From positions 372,001-436,000 of the forward strand of contig NZ_SDSI01000001.1 in NCBI RefSeq assembly GCF_004153605.1: a stretch of 64,000 nucleotides of DNA, in the 5' to 3' direction. The stretch comes from Qipengyuania_B thermophila. GTDB lineage: Bacteria; Pseudomonadota; Alphaproteobacteria; Sphingomonadales; Sphingomonadaceae. Made by a program: the position numbers and the translations under genes. Below the pieces are notes generated by a model. That model was given only the letters and a program-made list of their open reading frames with translations, searched no databases and was not told the origin of the DNA. This document shows, piece after piece, positions 1 to 7,840 of the stretch; the stretch's first letter is position 1, and each line of letters starts with the position of its first letter.

Positions 1-539
1 TGCGCGAAGGAGCGGACGGGAGCAGCCGCGTGCCGGGACTGCCACGCGCCCGACGACAGCCCCAGCCCGCTTGGCGTGTCGTCGATCGGGCCGGAGCGGT
101 CGTCCGGCGCCTCGATGCTCGCCATCGGGCCGCGCGCGGCCCCGCCGGCAGGCCCGGACGACGGCAGCGGGACGGGGCCGTCCGCCCAGGCCGCGGACGC
201 CGCCGCCGGCACTGCGCCGGGCAACGTCCCCGTCGCGGCGAGAAACGCCGCCACCAGCGCGCCCGCCACCTGAAACATGGCCACGCCGCCAAGCGCGCGG
301 ACGAACGGCGCCTTGCGCGTCTTGTGCCGGAAGGCGTAGCGCCCGGCATAGGCGCCGGGCGTTCCGCCGAGCAGCGCGAGGGTGAGCAGCGTGCTTTCGC
401 TGATCCGCCACGCCCCCGCCTCGGCCCGCGCCTTGTCGATGCCGAAGGCGGCGAAGGCGGCGAAATTGAGCGCGATGAGCCAGTAGGTCGCCAGCTCGAG
501 CGGCTGGAACGGCAGGGCGGCGAGAAGATCCGGCGGCAT
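1..539 (-). CDS. DUF1294 family membrane protein (3' part beyond window)
   Basis: The gene runs off the left edge, so its C-terminus is missing. Reading leftward from the ATG at 539, the first ~100 residues match the DUF1294 pattern: a hydrophobic segment around NFAAFAAFGIDK, then WRISESTLL, a GGTPGAYAGRYAFRHKTRK-type block and a second hydrophobic stretch. The family consists of small inner-membrane proteins of unknown function. Beyond residue ~110 the chain becomes Ala/Pro/Gly-rich and hydrophilic, which is longer than the usual compact DUF1294 protein and may be a species-specific tail. No good ribosome-binding site is seen before the ATG. A 242-residue opposite-strand frame over this region is an arginine-rich shadow. 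Confidence 0.75.
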   Translation of the reverse strand, partial: MPPDLLAALPFQPLELATYWLIALNFAAFAAFGIDKARAEAGAWRISESTLLTLALLGGTPGAYAGRYAFRHKTRKAPFVRALGGVAMFQVAGALVAAFLAATGTLPGAVPAAASAAWADGPVPLPSSGPAGGAARGPMASIEAPDDRSGPIDDTPSGLGLSSGAWQSRHAAAPVRSFA

Positions 540-768
540 GGCGCGAACGATGACGCGTCCCCGTTAACATCGCGTTTTCACCCGCCCCGGCCGAGACATG
601 GACCGCCTGTGACACGGTCCTGGGTTGAAATGCCGGAGGGGAGCGTGGGTCGCAGGTTCCACGGTCGGCGACAGGTGCTGGCGGTCTTCATCAGGCATGT
701 CCTAGCGCGTCAGGCGCGGTGTAGGACAGTTAAGAGCTTTTCAGGATCACTTAGCTGAAGGATGAGAC

Positions 769-797
769 TTGGCCCACGCGCCCGCATGCAGCATAGA
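769..797 (+). promoter_or_regulatory. Leaderless promoter of the restriction endonuclease gene
   Basis: TTGGCC at 769-774 and CATAGA at 792-797 are separated by 17 bases. The predicted +1 is base 804, the A of an in-frame ATG. No Shine-Dalgarno sequence precedes that ATG. The same geometry recurs at several other genes in the window. The 540-768 stretch otherwise holds only a GTCCTA/TAGGAC inverted repeat (699-704/722-727) that could be an operator. Confidence 0.5.
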
Positions 798-803
798 CCT
801 GAT

Positions 804-1505
804 ATGTTCCTCACATCGACTTACGATCTTCCTCATGTTTTACCGCCTGCCGCCCGGCAGCATTGGGACTTTATGGAATCGAACTCCGCTGCCGCAGTCA
901 TGCAAGCCGTGTGTCCCAACGAATGGGCGGATATTGTGGAGGTATTATCGACCTACCGTCTTGACCCTAACTCATGGCTGAAGGCCGGGGGCAACCGAGG
1001 CGACATTGCGGAGGAAATCGATGGTGAGTTTGGCAAGCGCGGCTGGGTGGAAGCGAGGCTTGATCTAGAGACCAAGGGCATCCTCTACCGCAAGAGCGGC
1101 GACAGGATTGGCGAATTGCCCGCTGTGAAGCAGGAGGGCTATCTCGTCGACAACTTCAAAAATCGCGTTGTCCTTGACGTAGAATGGAACGCCAAAGATG
1201 GAAACTTAGACCGGGATCTTGCCTCCTACAGATCATGGTTTGAGGCAGGCGTTATATCGTCTGCTGTAATCATAACGAAGGACAGGCTGAAGCTTCTGTC
1301 CTTGGCGCGAAAGCTATGGGCGCAGCATCAAGCAACGCTGCCCGAAGAGAAACGTAACGCGAAGCTACCCATTGATCTGACCACCTCGACCGTCACTGCA
1401 TTCGATAAAGCACAGATGCGAGTAAAGCGTGGAGTGATGGGGACTTGCCCTGTGTTGATCGTCGCTGCGACTGACGCGACGTGGAACGGCAAACCTTTTT
1501 TGTAA
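804..1505 (+). CDS. BglII/BstYI-family type II restriction endonuclease
   Basis: A 233-residue protein that would cut unmethylated DNA. The region around residues 113-140, with D116, E127, W128, N129 and the following KDGNLDRDL block, is the family's hallmark and corresponds to the D...ExQ metal site of BglII. The N-terminal TSTYDLPH resembles the start of BglII. I chose the ATG at 804 because a promoter places +1 exactly there; in-frame ATGs at 762 and 786 give longer N-termini with no family counterpart. It is convergent with, and nine bases from, an MT-A70 methyltransferase, forming a complete restriction-modification pair. G+C is about half in the lines I counted, well below the flanks, which suggests acquisition by transfer. 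BglII and BstYI cut AGATCT and RGATCY; the specificity here is not known. Confidence 0.85.
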   Translation: MFLTSTYDLPHVLPPAARQHWDFMESNSAAAVMQAVCPNEWADIVEVLSTYRLDPNSWLKAGGNRGDIAEEIDGEFGKRGWVEARLDLETKGILYRKSGDRIGELPAVKQEGYLVDNFKNRVVLDVEWNAKDGNLDRDLASYRSWFEAGVISSAVIITKDRLKLLSLARKLWAQHQATLPEEKRNAKLPIDLTTSTVTAFDKAQMRVKRGVMGTCPVLIVAATDATWNGKPFL

Positions 1506-1514
1506 TGATATGAT

Positions 1515-2168
1515 CTACTCGGCCGCCACCCCAGCTGCGCTGTTATAGCTGTACGTGTTCCAGTCAGGCTTGTAGCTATCGTCTGCCTGATTGCCCCAAA
1601 CTGTCCAGCCGGCACGGGTGCCGCGGCTGAACAGCTCAATGCGCGGGCCCCAGCTACAAGACTCGATGATGGCATATTGCTCGTCAGGCTTTCGTGAGTG
1701 CTCGCGCTTCCGGGTCTGCATCATGTTGACTTGGCTGCGACCGGGTTGAAGCGTACGGGCGCTCTTGCCATGAACACCGAACAGCAAGAGTTCGGTGACG
1801 TTGCGGAAGTAGAACCCAACACCTCGCCCATCCGAGCCGCCATCCTTACGGACCTTATGCCAGACGATGTTGGACACATAGCGAAAGCCCCAAGCTTCCA
1901 TCACCCGTAAGCCCTCGGGCAGCAGCGCATTGGGTACCCAGAGGTATAAGTGCGCAGGATCGGCAGCGATTTCTGCCACTGGCAGCGCGCAGATCTCGGG
2001 CAACTCCATCGTTCCGTAGCGGTTCAGGCGCTTATGCTCCGGCGCGACCTTGCCGGTGCGGTTCTGGAACTGCCATGGGGGATCGGCAAGGATTGTCCCG
2101 AACCGCTGCCCTCTTGCGGTGCTCAGCAGATCGAGACGCGCATCAATAATGAATTGCGATGAGAACAT
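1515..2168 (-). CDS. MT-A70 family adenine-N6 DNA methyltransferase
   Basis: A 217-residue S-adenosylmethionine-dependent methyltransferase. DPPW at residues 29-32 is the catalytic motif of the MT-A70/Ime4 family, and the C-terminal KPDEQYAIIE and RIELFSR...GWTVWGNQ blocks are the usual MT-A70 elements, so adenine N6 is the expected target. Its position tail-to-tail with a BglII/BstYI-type endonuclease identifies it as the protective methylase of that system. Known GATC-containing targets of BglII/BstYI enzymes would offer an adenine, which is consistent but does not prove the site. The start is supported by a leaderless promoter immediately upstream. Base composition is as low in G+C as the endonuclease gene, so both came together. 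No controller (C) protein gene is present. Confidence 0.9.
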   Translation of the reverse strand: MFSSQFIIDARLDLLSTARGQRFGTILADPPWQFQNRTGKVAPEHKRLNRYGTMELPEICALPVAEIAADPAHLYLWVPNALLPEGLRVMEAWGFRYVSNIVWHKVRKDGGSDGRGVGFYFRNVTELLLFGVHGKSARTLQPGRSQVNMMQTRKREHSRKPDEQYAIIESCSWGPRIELFSRGTRAGWTVWGNQADDSYKPDWNTYSYNSAAGVAAE

Positions 2169-2174
2169 AACAGG

Positions 2175-2203
2175 ATCTCACCGCAGTTTCAGCGGCGCGT
2201 CAA
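2175..2203 (-). promoter_or_regulatory. Leaderless promoter of the MT-A70 methyltransferase gene
   Basis: On the minus strand TTGACG (2203-2198), a 17-base spacer, TGAGAT (2180-2175) and six bases lead directly to the ATG at 2168. The -35 box matches five of six consensus positions. Predicted +1 is the A of the start codon, the same geometry as the endonuclease promoter. Confidence 0.6.
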
Positions 2204-2293
2204 GTGCTCTCGTCGAATTGCCGCAATCGCTGTGGATCCCCTCAAATTCGGGAGTGACGGAATTCCGATCAAGATGGAAAGCTGACAGGGAGA

Positions 2294-3373
2294 TCACTCC
2301 GCCGCCACCCCCAGCACTCTGCCCGCGCCCGCATCCCCGAACAGCCCCGGCCCCTCGTGCTCGGCGGCCTCGTCGTTGGCGCCTTCGCCGCGCTTGGCGG
2401 CCTGGCGCTTGTCGAAGCTCGACCACACGTCGTTCCAGTTGCCGCGCGTCGCCGCCTTGGAATATTCGGTCGCGCGGGTTTCGAAGAAGTTGGCGTGCTC
2501 CACCCCGTTGAGCAGCGGGGTGAGCCAGGGCAACGGGTGCTCATCCACCATGTAGATCGCCGGCAGGCCGAGCTGCCCCAGCCGCCAGTCGGCGATGTAG
2601 CGGATATACTTCTTGATCTCCTTGGCGGTCATGCCGGGGACCGGACCCTGCTCGAAGGCGAGGTCGATGAAGGCGTCCTCGAGCCGGACGGTCTTCTGGC
2701 ACATGTCCATGATGTCCTCCTTGACGCTGCGGGTGAGGCACCCGCGCTCGGCGCAGAAGGCGTGGAACAGGCGCGTGATCCCCTCGCAGTGCAGGCTCTC
2801 GTCGCGGACCGACCAGCTGACGATCTGCCCCATCCCCTTCATCTTGTTGAAGCGCGGGAAGTTCATCAGCATGGCGAAGGACGCGAACAGCTGCAGCCCT
2901 TCGGTAAAGCCGCCGAACATGGCCAGCGTGCGGGCGATGTCCTCGTCATTGTCGACGCCGAATTCCTGCAGGTAATCGTGCTTGGCCTTCATCTCCTCGT
3001 ATTCGAGGAACATGCCGTATTCGCTTTCCGGCATGCCGATCGTGTCGAGCAGGTGCGAATAGGCGGCGATGTGGACCGTCTCCATGTTGGAGAACGCGGC
3101 CAGCATCATCTTGATCTCGGTCGGCTTGAACACCCGGCCGTATTTCTCGTGATAGCAGTCCTGCACCTCGACATCGGCCTGGGTGAAGAAGCGGAAGATC
3201 TGCGTCAGCAGGTTGCGTTCGTGATCGGTCAGCTTCTGCGCCCAGTCGCGGCAATCCTCGCCCAGCGGCACTTCCTCGGGCATCCAGTGGATCTGCTGCT
3301 GCCGTTTCCAGAACTCGTAGGCCCAGGGGTATTCGAAGGGCTTGTAGGTCTTGCGGGCTTCGAGAAGGGACAC
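2294..3373 (-). CDS. nrdB: Ribonucleoside-diphosphate reductase, class Ia beta subunit
   Basis: Small (R2) subunit that houses the diiron-tyrosyl radical used by NrdA to reduce ribonucleotides. All iron ligands can be placed: D67, E98, H101, E158, E192 and H195, with the radical tyrosine at Y105; the E-x2-H-x3-Y spacing equals that of E. coli E115/H118/Y122. The protein is 359 residues. The GTG start at 3373 has AGGAG about nine bases upstream, and the MSLLEARKTYKPFEYPWAYEF-type N-terminus is typical of alphaproteobacterial NrdB. A much longer open frame continues upstream but is an artefact of high G+C. It shares strand with nrdA but four unrelated genes lie between them. There is no ATP-cone at the N-terminus. 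Confidence 0.95.
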   Translation of the reverse strand: MSLLEARKTYKPFEYPWAYEFWKRQQQIHWMPEEVPLGEDCRDWAQKLTDHERNLLTQIFRFFTQADVEVQDCYHEKYGRVFKPTEIKMMLAAFSNMETVHIAAYSHLLDTIGMPESEYGMFLEYEEMKAKHDYLQEFGVDNDEDIARTLAMFGGFTEGLQLFASFAMLMNFPRFNKMKGMGQIVSWSVRDESLHCEGITRLFHAFCAERGCLTRSVKEDIMDMCQKTVRLEDAFIDLAFEQGPVPGMTAKEIKKYIRYIADWRLGQLGLPAIYMVDEHPLPWLTPLLNGVEHANFFETRATEYSKAATRGNWNDVWSSFDKRQAAKRGEGANDEAAEHEGPGLFGDAGAGRVLGVAAE

Positions 3374-3526
3374 GGGCCTGGCTCCTGACGGACGTGCGGG
3401 GTGGAACCGTCCAATATAGGAGCGCGCCGGATTCGGCCAATGGAGCCGTGCCCGCGCGGCTGGGGATAACCTTCCGCGGAACGGGGTGCGGGACGCGCCG
3501 TTGACCCGGGGCAAAGGAGAACCGCG

Positions 3527-3754
3527 ATGGGCGAATACGCACCCGACGACAGCCGCAATGTGACGCTGGGCACCCCGAACAACCCGATCGAACCGGAGCG
3601 CACCGGCCCGCGCGAGGACGCGGCGCGCGAGGCGGTGGCCGAGGGCGAAGCGGAAAAGGGCGATCGCTGGGCAGAGGCGAACCCGTCGTCGGGCGACGGC
3701 GCTCCTGCCAGCGGCAACGCCGCCGAGGTGGCCAGCCGGCCCCGCGATCAGTAG
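3527..3754 (+). CDS. Small hydrophilic hypothetical protein
   Basis: A 75-residue, charged, low-complexity protein with no membrane segment and no cysteine. I do not recognise the family. Support for it being a gene is a strong ribosome-binding site (AAAGGAGA, seven bases before the ATG) and a position on the strand opposite to nrdB and the acyltransferase, whose frames are excluded here. Its last seven bases overlap the 3' end of the convergent acyltransferase gene. Composition (Glu, Ala, Pro, Gly, Asp) resembles another small protein at 4947-5336, so both could be disordered stress-type proteins; that is inference. Confidence 0.55.
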   Translation: MGEYAPDDSRNVTLGTPNNPIEPERTGPREDAAREAVAEGEAEKGDRWAEANPSSGDGAPASGNAAEVASRPRDQ

Positions 3755-4800
3755 GCGCGCAGGGGCACGGCGCCGCGCGGGCGGGTGATCTGCCGCGCCC
3801 AGTCGGTGAACCGCTGCTCGAAATGGAAGGTGGACAGGTGCGCCGCCGCCCATGTGGCCAGGGCGAGCAGCGGCCGCTTGAGGTATTTCTCCAGCGTGTC
3901 GCCGCTCCCCAGCCAGGTCGCGCCGAGCATCAGGTGGAACACGTAGAGCGCGTAGCTGATCTGCGCGATGTAGGCGGCCGGTGCCGAGGTCAGGACCGGC
4001 CCGAGCCAGCGCGGGACGCGCAGCAGGGTGACGCCGACGAGCAGCGCCACGGCATAGGGCCGCGCATAGGCGAGAGGCGTCTCGATGAACCAGACGCACA
4101 GCACCGCCGCCACCACCGCGGCCCAGAACGGCACCGCCGCCAGCGCCCGGCGGGCCGCATCGCCCAGCAGGCCGTAACAGACGAGCGCCAGCACGGCCCC
4201 CGCAAGGATCTCGTCCACCCGGTGCCAGGTGACGATGCTGATCGTTTCCCCGGCGGCGATCCGCGCGCCGGTGACCGCGGCCGCAAGCAGCGGCAGGACG
4301 AACAGGCTGCGCCGCCCGCCGACTGCGACGAGCAGGGCGATGCCGCCATAGAAGTGCATTTCGACCGCGAGACTCCACAGGTGCTCGCCGCCGGGAAACA
4401 GCCGCGCCGGCGGCAGATTGCCGAAGAACAGCAGATTGGCGACGAGATGCTGCGGCGTGGCGGCAGGGCTGTCCTGCACCCAGGCGGCCATGAACAGGAT
4501 CGCGACCGCCAACCAGGCGAGCGGCACGATCCGCAGGACGCGCCGGATCAGGAAGGCGCGCGGCTCGGGCCGCTTGATCATGAACCCGGTGATGAGGAAG
4601 CCCGACAAGGTGAAGAACAGGGCCATGCCGCCCGCCCCTGCGGCCGCGTTGGCGCCTTGAAGAAAGGGGTCGAGCGGCAGCCAGTGGGCGGCGATGACCA
4701 GCAGGATCGACAGCGCGCGCCAGCCGTCCAGCACCGCCAGCCGCTCGCCCCCGCCGCCGATGGCGGGGGCCGTAGCGGGAACGGAAACAGGTGCGATCAT
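3748..4800 (-). CDS. Acyltransferase family 3 membrane protein (OafA/YrhL type)
   Basis: A 350-residue integral membrane protein of the acyltransferase-3 family, which transfers acetyl or other acyl groups to cell-surface sugars and lipids. The N-terminal DGWRALSILLVIAAHW block carries the conserved histidine, followed by FFTLSGFLITGFM and the RRVLRIVPLAW arginine block, all diagnostic; about ten hydrophobic segments follow. No SGNH domain is attached, and no polysaccharide cluster surrounds it, so the acceptor is unknown. Translation from ATG 4800 is supported by a leaderless promoter. It ends convergently with the 75-residue ORF. Confidence 0.85.
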   Translation of the reverse strand: MIAPVSVPATAPAIGGGGERLAVLDGWRALSILLVIAAHWLPLDPFLQGANAAAGAGGMALFFTLSGFLITGFMIKRPEPRAFLIRRVLRIVPLAWLAVAILFMAAWVQDSPAATPQHLVANLLFFGNLPPARLFPGGEHLWSLAVEMHFYGGIALLVAVGGRRSLFVLPLLAAAVTGARIAAGETISIVTWHRVDEILAGAVLALVCYGLLGDAARRALAAVPFWAAVVAAVLCVWFIETPLAYARPYAVALLVGVTLLRVPRWLGPVLTSAPAAYIAQISYALYVFHLMLGATWLGSGDTLEKYLKRPLLALATWAAAHLSTFHFEQRFTDWARQITRPRGAVPLRAY

Positions 4801-4806
4801 TGCGGT

Positions 4807-4835
4807 TTGTTAACGTAACCCGGCGGGGGTGGGAA
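4807..4835 (-). promoter_or_regulatory. Leaderless promoter of the acyltransferase gene
   Basis: Minus-strand TTCCCA (4835-4830), 17-base spacer, TAACAA (4812-4807), then six bases to the ATG at 4800. Predicted +1 is the start codon itself; no Shine-Dalgarno sequence is visible. Confidence 0.45.
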
Positions 4836-4946
4836 GAGCCTGACACACACTGTGCTGCGCCGGCACAGGTTGCGCCGCGCTGAACCCCACACGCCACCGC
4901 GGAACTCCTGCCCGCATCGACCGCTTGGCCAGCGAAGGAGAGCCGC

Positions 4947-5336
4947 ATGACCCGTTCCGATCCCGACACACGCACCACACCCGCCACGCAGAAGCAGCAT
5001 GCGGGCGGGCAGTCACAAACCCTGGGCACGATGACGCAGAGCCAGGGCTTCACATCGCCTGAGGCGGGCACTGCCCGCGGCGAGGCGGCCACCGGACCTT
5101 CGGGCCACGACATTCCGCAGGAGCAGGCGGGCTATGGCAGCTCGCACGGGACCCAAGCTGCGTCAGGCGGCGGCGATGCGCAGGCACCCGAGGACAAGAC
5201 CGCGTCGGCTTGGCTTGAGGACGACGCTGACGACGCCGAAGCGGCGCTGGGCGGCAAGGCGGTGCCGGGCGAGATCTCCAGCCGCCCGGACGAGCAGGCC
5301 CGCGCCGACGCAAACCCGCAGCTTTACGAAGGCTGA
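4947..5336 (+). CDS. Hydrophilic low-complexity hypothetical protein
   Basis: A 129-residue protein rich in Ala, Gly, Asp, Glu, Gln and Thr, lacking cysteines, membrane segments or a signal peptide. It is probably largely disordered apart from a short acidic stretch (WLEDDADDAEAAL). I recognise no family. AAGGAGAG lies seven bases before the ATG, a near-ideal ribosome-binding site, and a strong hairpin follows the stop codon, so it looks like an independent transcription unit. It is divergent from the acyltransferase gene and convergent with the NTF2-like gene. Confidence 0.6.
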   Translation: MTRSDPDTRTTPATQKQHAGGQSQTLGTMTQSQGFTSPEAGTARGEAATGPSGHDIPQEQAGYGSSHGTQAASGGGDAQAPEDKTASAWLEDDADDAEAALGGKAVPGEISSRPDEQARADANPQLYEG

Positions 5337-5343
5337 TCCGGCC

Positions 5344-5387
5344 GGGCGCGGCGGCCGGCTGCCGTGGCGAGACCGGCCGCCGCGCCC
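5344..5387. terminator. Bidirectional hairpin terminator candidate
   Basis: A perfect 15-base inverted repeat (5344-5358 and 5373-5387, GGGCGCGGCGGCCGG and its complement) with a 14-base loop sits between the stop codons of two convergent genes. There is no clear T-run on either side, so it could be a G+C-rich terminator or transcript-stabilising hairpin. Confidence 0.65.
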
Positions 5388-5409
5388 CGAATGCAACCGC
5401 CGCCGGGCG

Positions 5410-5784
5410 TCAGCCGTCCTCGGGTTCGGCGATCTGCACACCCAGCGGGGTCTGCTGGTGCTGGACGACGTCCCAGACCTCGTGCTCGAGCCGGCGCAGC
5501 GTGCTGGTGCACAGCGCATGATAGGACCGCTCGCCCTTCTTCGCCCTGACGCGATAGGCAATGACGATCAGCCCCTCCTGTGGGCGTTCCACGCGGCGGT
5601 CGAGAAACTCGGCCTCGTCCCAGCGCGGCGTCGCCTTGACCGCCTCGCGAGCCTGCGCCCCGTCGAGCAGCCACGGATCGTGGGGCAGAGCCATCACGAC
5701 CGCGTCAGACACCTTGCGGTCATAGGCCTCGGCCGGTCCCGTCCACAGCTCCTGCTCGAACTCCCAGATGCGGCTATCATCCAT
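5410..5784 (-). CDS. SnoaL/NTF2-like (DUF4440-type) small protein
   Basis: A 124-residue soluble protein. IWEFEQELWTGPAEAYDRKVSDAVVMALP at the N-terminus, then HDPWLLDG, and a beta-rich half (GLIVIAYRVRAKKGERSYHALCTSTLRRLEHEVWDVVQHQQTP) are the pattern of small NTF2-fold proteins of the DUF4440 kind, often found near stress or detoxification genes. No catalytic role can be assigned. I chose the ATG at 5784, which has AGGAG nine bases upstream, over an in-frame upstream start that would add ten residues containing that site. It lies 100 bases downstream of nrdA on the same strand and could be co-transcribed with it. Confidence 0.7.
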   Translation of the reverse strand: MDDSRIWEFEQELWTGPAEAYDRKVSDAVVMALPHDPWLLDGAQAREAVKATPRWDEAEFLDRRVERPQEGLIVIAYRVRAKKGERSYHALCTSTLRRLEHEVWDVVQHQQTPLGVQIAEPEDG

Positions 5785-5884
5785 GCGCGTGCTCTCCTGC
5801 TTGAGCAGGCTCAACGCGCGAACAAGTCTTTGGGTTCAGGCCCGACGCCCTGCCCGGCCAGGCGGCGGGGGAGGCCACCACCCC

Positions 5885-7840
5885 TTACTGGCAGGCCAAG
5901 CACTCCTCGTAATCCGTCTGCCCACCTTCCGCCGCCAGCTCGTAGCGCGGCGCTTCCGGGGTGTTGTCCGCCTCCACCCCGCCAGCGAAGCCGGCCCGCT
6001 GCACCGACTTCGAGCGCAGGTAGTACAGCGACTTGATGCCCTTCTCCCACGCTTGGAAATGGAGCATCATCAGGTCCCACTTGTCGACATCGGCGGGGAT
6101 GAACAGGTTCAGCGACTGCGCCTGGTCGATATAGGGCGTGCGGTCGGCGGCGAATTCGAGCAGCCAGCGCTGGTCGATTTCGAACGAGGTCTTGAACACC
6201 GCCTTTTCCTCGGTTGTCAGGAAGTCGAGGTGCTGCACGCTGCCGCCCCGCTCGAGGATCGAATTCCAGACGTTGGTCGAGTCCTTCGACTTCTCCCGCA
6301 GGAGCCGCTCGAGATACGGGTTCTTGACGATGAAGCTGCCCGACAGCGTCTTGTGTGTGTAGATGTTCGCCGGAATCGGTTCGATGCAGGCCGAGGTGCC
6401 GCCGCAGATGATCGAGATGGACGCGGTCGGCGCGATCGCCATCTTGCAGGAAAACCGCTCCATCGCGCCCATGTCGGCCGCGTCGGGGCACGGGCCCCGC
6501 TCCTGCGCGAGCAGCAGCGAGGCCTCTTCGGCCTTGGCGGCGATGTGGCGGAACATCTTGAGGTTCCACACCTTCGCCATGGGCGATTCGAAGCCGATGT
6601 TCTTCGACTGCAGGAAGGAGTGGAAGCCCATCACCCCCAGCCCGACGCTGCGCTCGCGGCTGGCCGAATACTTGGCCCGCGCCATCTCGTCGGGCGCGCG
6701 GTCGATGTAGTCCTGCAGCACATTGTCGAGGAAGCGCATCACGTCCTCGATGAACCGCTTGTCGCCCTCCCACGCATCCCAGGTCTCGAGGTTGAGCGAC
6801 GACAGGCAGCACACCGCCGTCCGGTCGTTGCCGAGGTGATCGCGGCCCGTCGGCAGGGTGATTTCCGAGCACAGGTTCGAGGTCGACACCTTGAGGCCCA
6901 GATCGCGGTGATGCTTGGGCATCATCCGGTTCACCGTGTCGGAGAACACGATGTAGGGCTCGCCCGTGGCGAGGCGGGTCTCCACCAGCTTCTGGAACAG
7001 CGAGCGCGCGTCCACCGTCTTGCGCACGCTGCCGTCCTTGGGCGAGACGAGGTCGAACTCCGTTCCCGACCGCACGGCTTCCATGAAAGCGTCGGTCAGC
7101 AGCACGCCGTGGTGGAGGTTCAGCGCCTTGCGGTTGAAGTCGCCCGACGGCTTGCGGATCTCGAGGAACTCCTCGATCTCGGGATGCGAGATGTCGAGAT
7201 AGCAGGCCGCCGACCCGCGCCGCAGGCTCCCCTGGCTGATCGCGAGCGTCAGCGAGTCCATGACCCGGATGAAGGGGATGATGCCGCTCGTCTTGCCGTT
7301 GAGGCCGACCGGCTCGCCGATGCCGCGCACCTCGCCCCAATAGGTGCCGATGCCCCCGCCCCGGCTGGCGAGCCAGACGTTCTCGTTCCAGGTGCCGACA
7401 ATCCCCTCGAGGCTGTCCGACACCGAATTGAGGTAGCACGAGATCGGCAGGCCCCTGTTCGTGCCCGCGTTCGACAGGACGGGCGTCGCCGGCATGAACC
7501 ACAGCCGCGAAATGTACTCGTAGAGCCGCTGCGCATGCGCGGCGTCGTCGGCGTAGGCGTCGGCCACCCGGGCGAACAGGTCCTGAAACGATTCGCCGGG
7601 AAGGAGATAGCGGTCGGTCAGCGTCTCCTTGCCGAAGTCCGTCAGCAACGCATCGCGGGCCGGATCGGTGCGCACGTCGAAGCGGCGCGGATTGACCGCC
7701 TTGCTGTCATCGCCTTCGGCCGGAGCGGTCGGCATGGCCGCGGCCGGTGCCGCCGCCTCGTGGCTTTGTGCGGAAGCGGAACCGGCGCTGTGCCCGCTGT
7801 CGTGGCTGGCGGTGGCGGGATCGTCGCTTCTGAAGTCCAT
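5885..7840 (-). CDS. nrdA: Ribonucleoside-diphosphate reductase, class Ia alpha subunit (no ATP-cone)
   Basis: Catalytic (R1) subunit that reduces ribonucleoside diphosphates with the radical from NrdB. Visible elements are the PISCYLNSV cysteine, SNLCSEI with the radical cysteine and its glutamate, AVCCLSSLN with the second redox cysteine, the SLYYLRSKS radical-transfer tyrosines and the C-terminal ECLACQ cysteine pair re-reduced by thioredoxin or glutaredoxin. The first ~50 residues are an Ala/Ser-rich linker followed directly by the NrdA helical domain; the ~95-residue ATP-cone of E. coli NrdA is absent. The ATG at 7840 has AGGAA upstream; the longer frame starting near 7933 lacks support. 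The protein is 651 residues against about 760 for E. coli. Confidence 0.95.
   Translation of the reverse strand: MDFRSDDPATASHDSGHSAGSASAQSHEAAAPAAAMPTAPAEGDDSKAVNPRRFDVRTDPARDALLTDFGKETLTDRYLLPGESFQDLFARVADAYADDAAHAQRLYEYISRLWFMPATPVLSNAGTNRGLPISCYLNSVSDSLEGIVGTWNENVWLASRGGGIGTYWGEVRGIGEPVGLNGKTSGIIPFIRVMDSLTLAISQGSLRRGSAACYLDISHPEIEEFLEIRKPSGDFNRKALNLHHGVLLTDAFMEAVRSGTEFDLVSPKDGSVRKTVDARSLFQKLVETRLATGEPYIVFSDTVNRMMPKHHRDLGLKVSTSNLCSEITLPTGRDHLGNDRTAVCCLSSLNLETWDAWEGDKRFIEDVMRFLDNVLQDYIDRAPDEMARAKYSASRERSVGLGVMGFHSFLQSKNIGFESPMAKVWNLKMFRHIAAKAEEASLLLAQERGPCPDAADMGAMERFSCKMAIAPTASISIICGGTSACIEPIPANIYTHKTLSGSFIVKNPYLERLLREKSKDSTNVWNSILERGGSVQHLDFLTTEEKAVFKTSFEIDQRWLLEFAADRTPYIDQAQSLNLFIPADVDKWDLMMLHFQAWEKGIKSLYYLRSKSVQRAGFAGGVEADNTPEAPRYELAAEGGQTDYEECLACQ

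Noticed and set aside
30..758. Long plus-strand open frame at the left end
   Set aside because: Arginine-rich shadow of the DUF1294 gene on the minus strand; no domain pattern.
804..2168. Avoidance of AGATCT as evidence for the enzyme's specificity
   Set aside because: AGATCT occurs several times in the window (for example near 3195, 5273, 12437 and 30115), so there is no visible avoidance, and 64 kb is too little for the test.
745..2298. GATCACT direct repeats (745-751 and 2292-2298) flanking the restriction-modification cassette
   Set aside because: Seven bases is too short to distinguish from chance, and the right copy lies across the nrdB stop codon.
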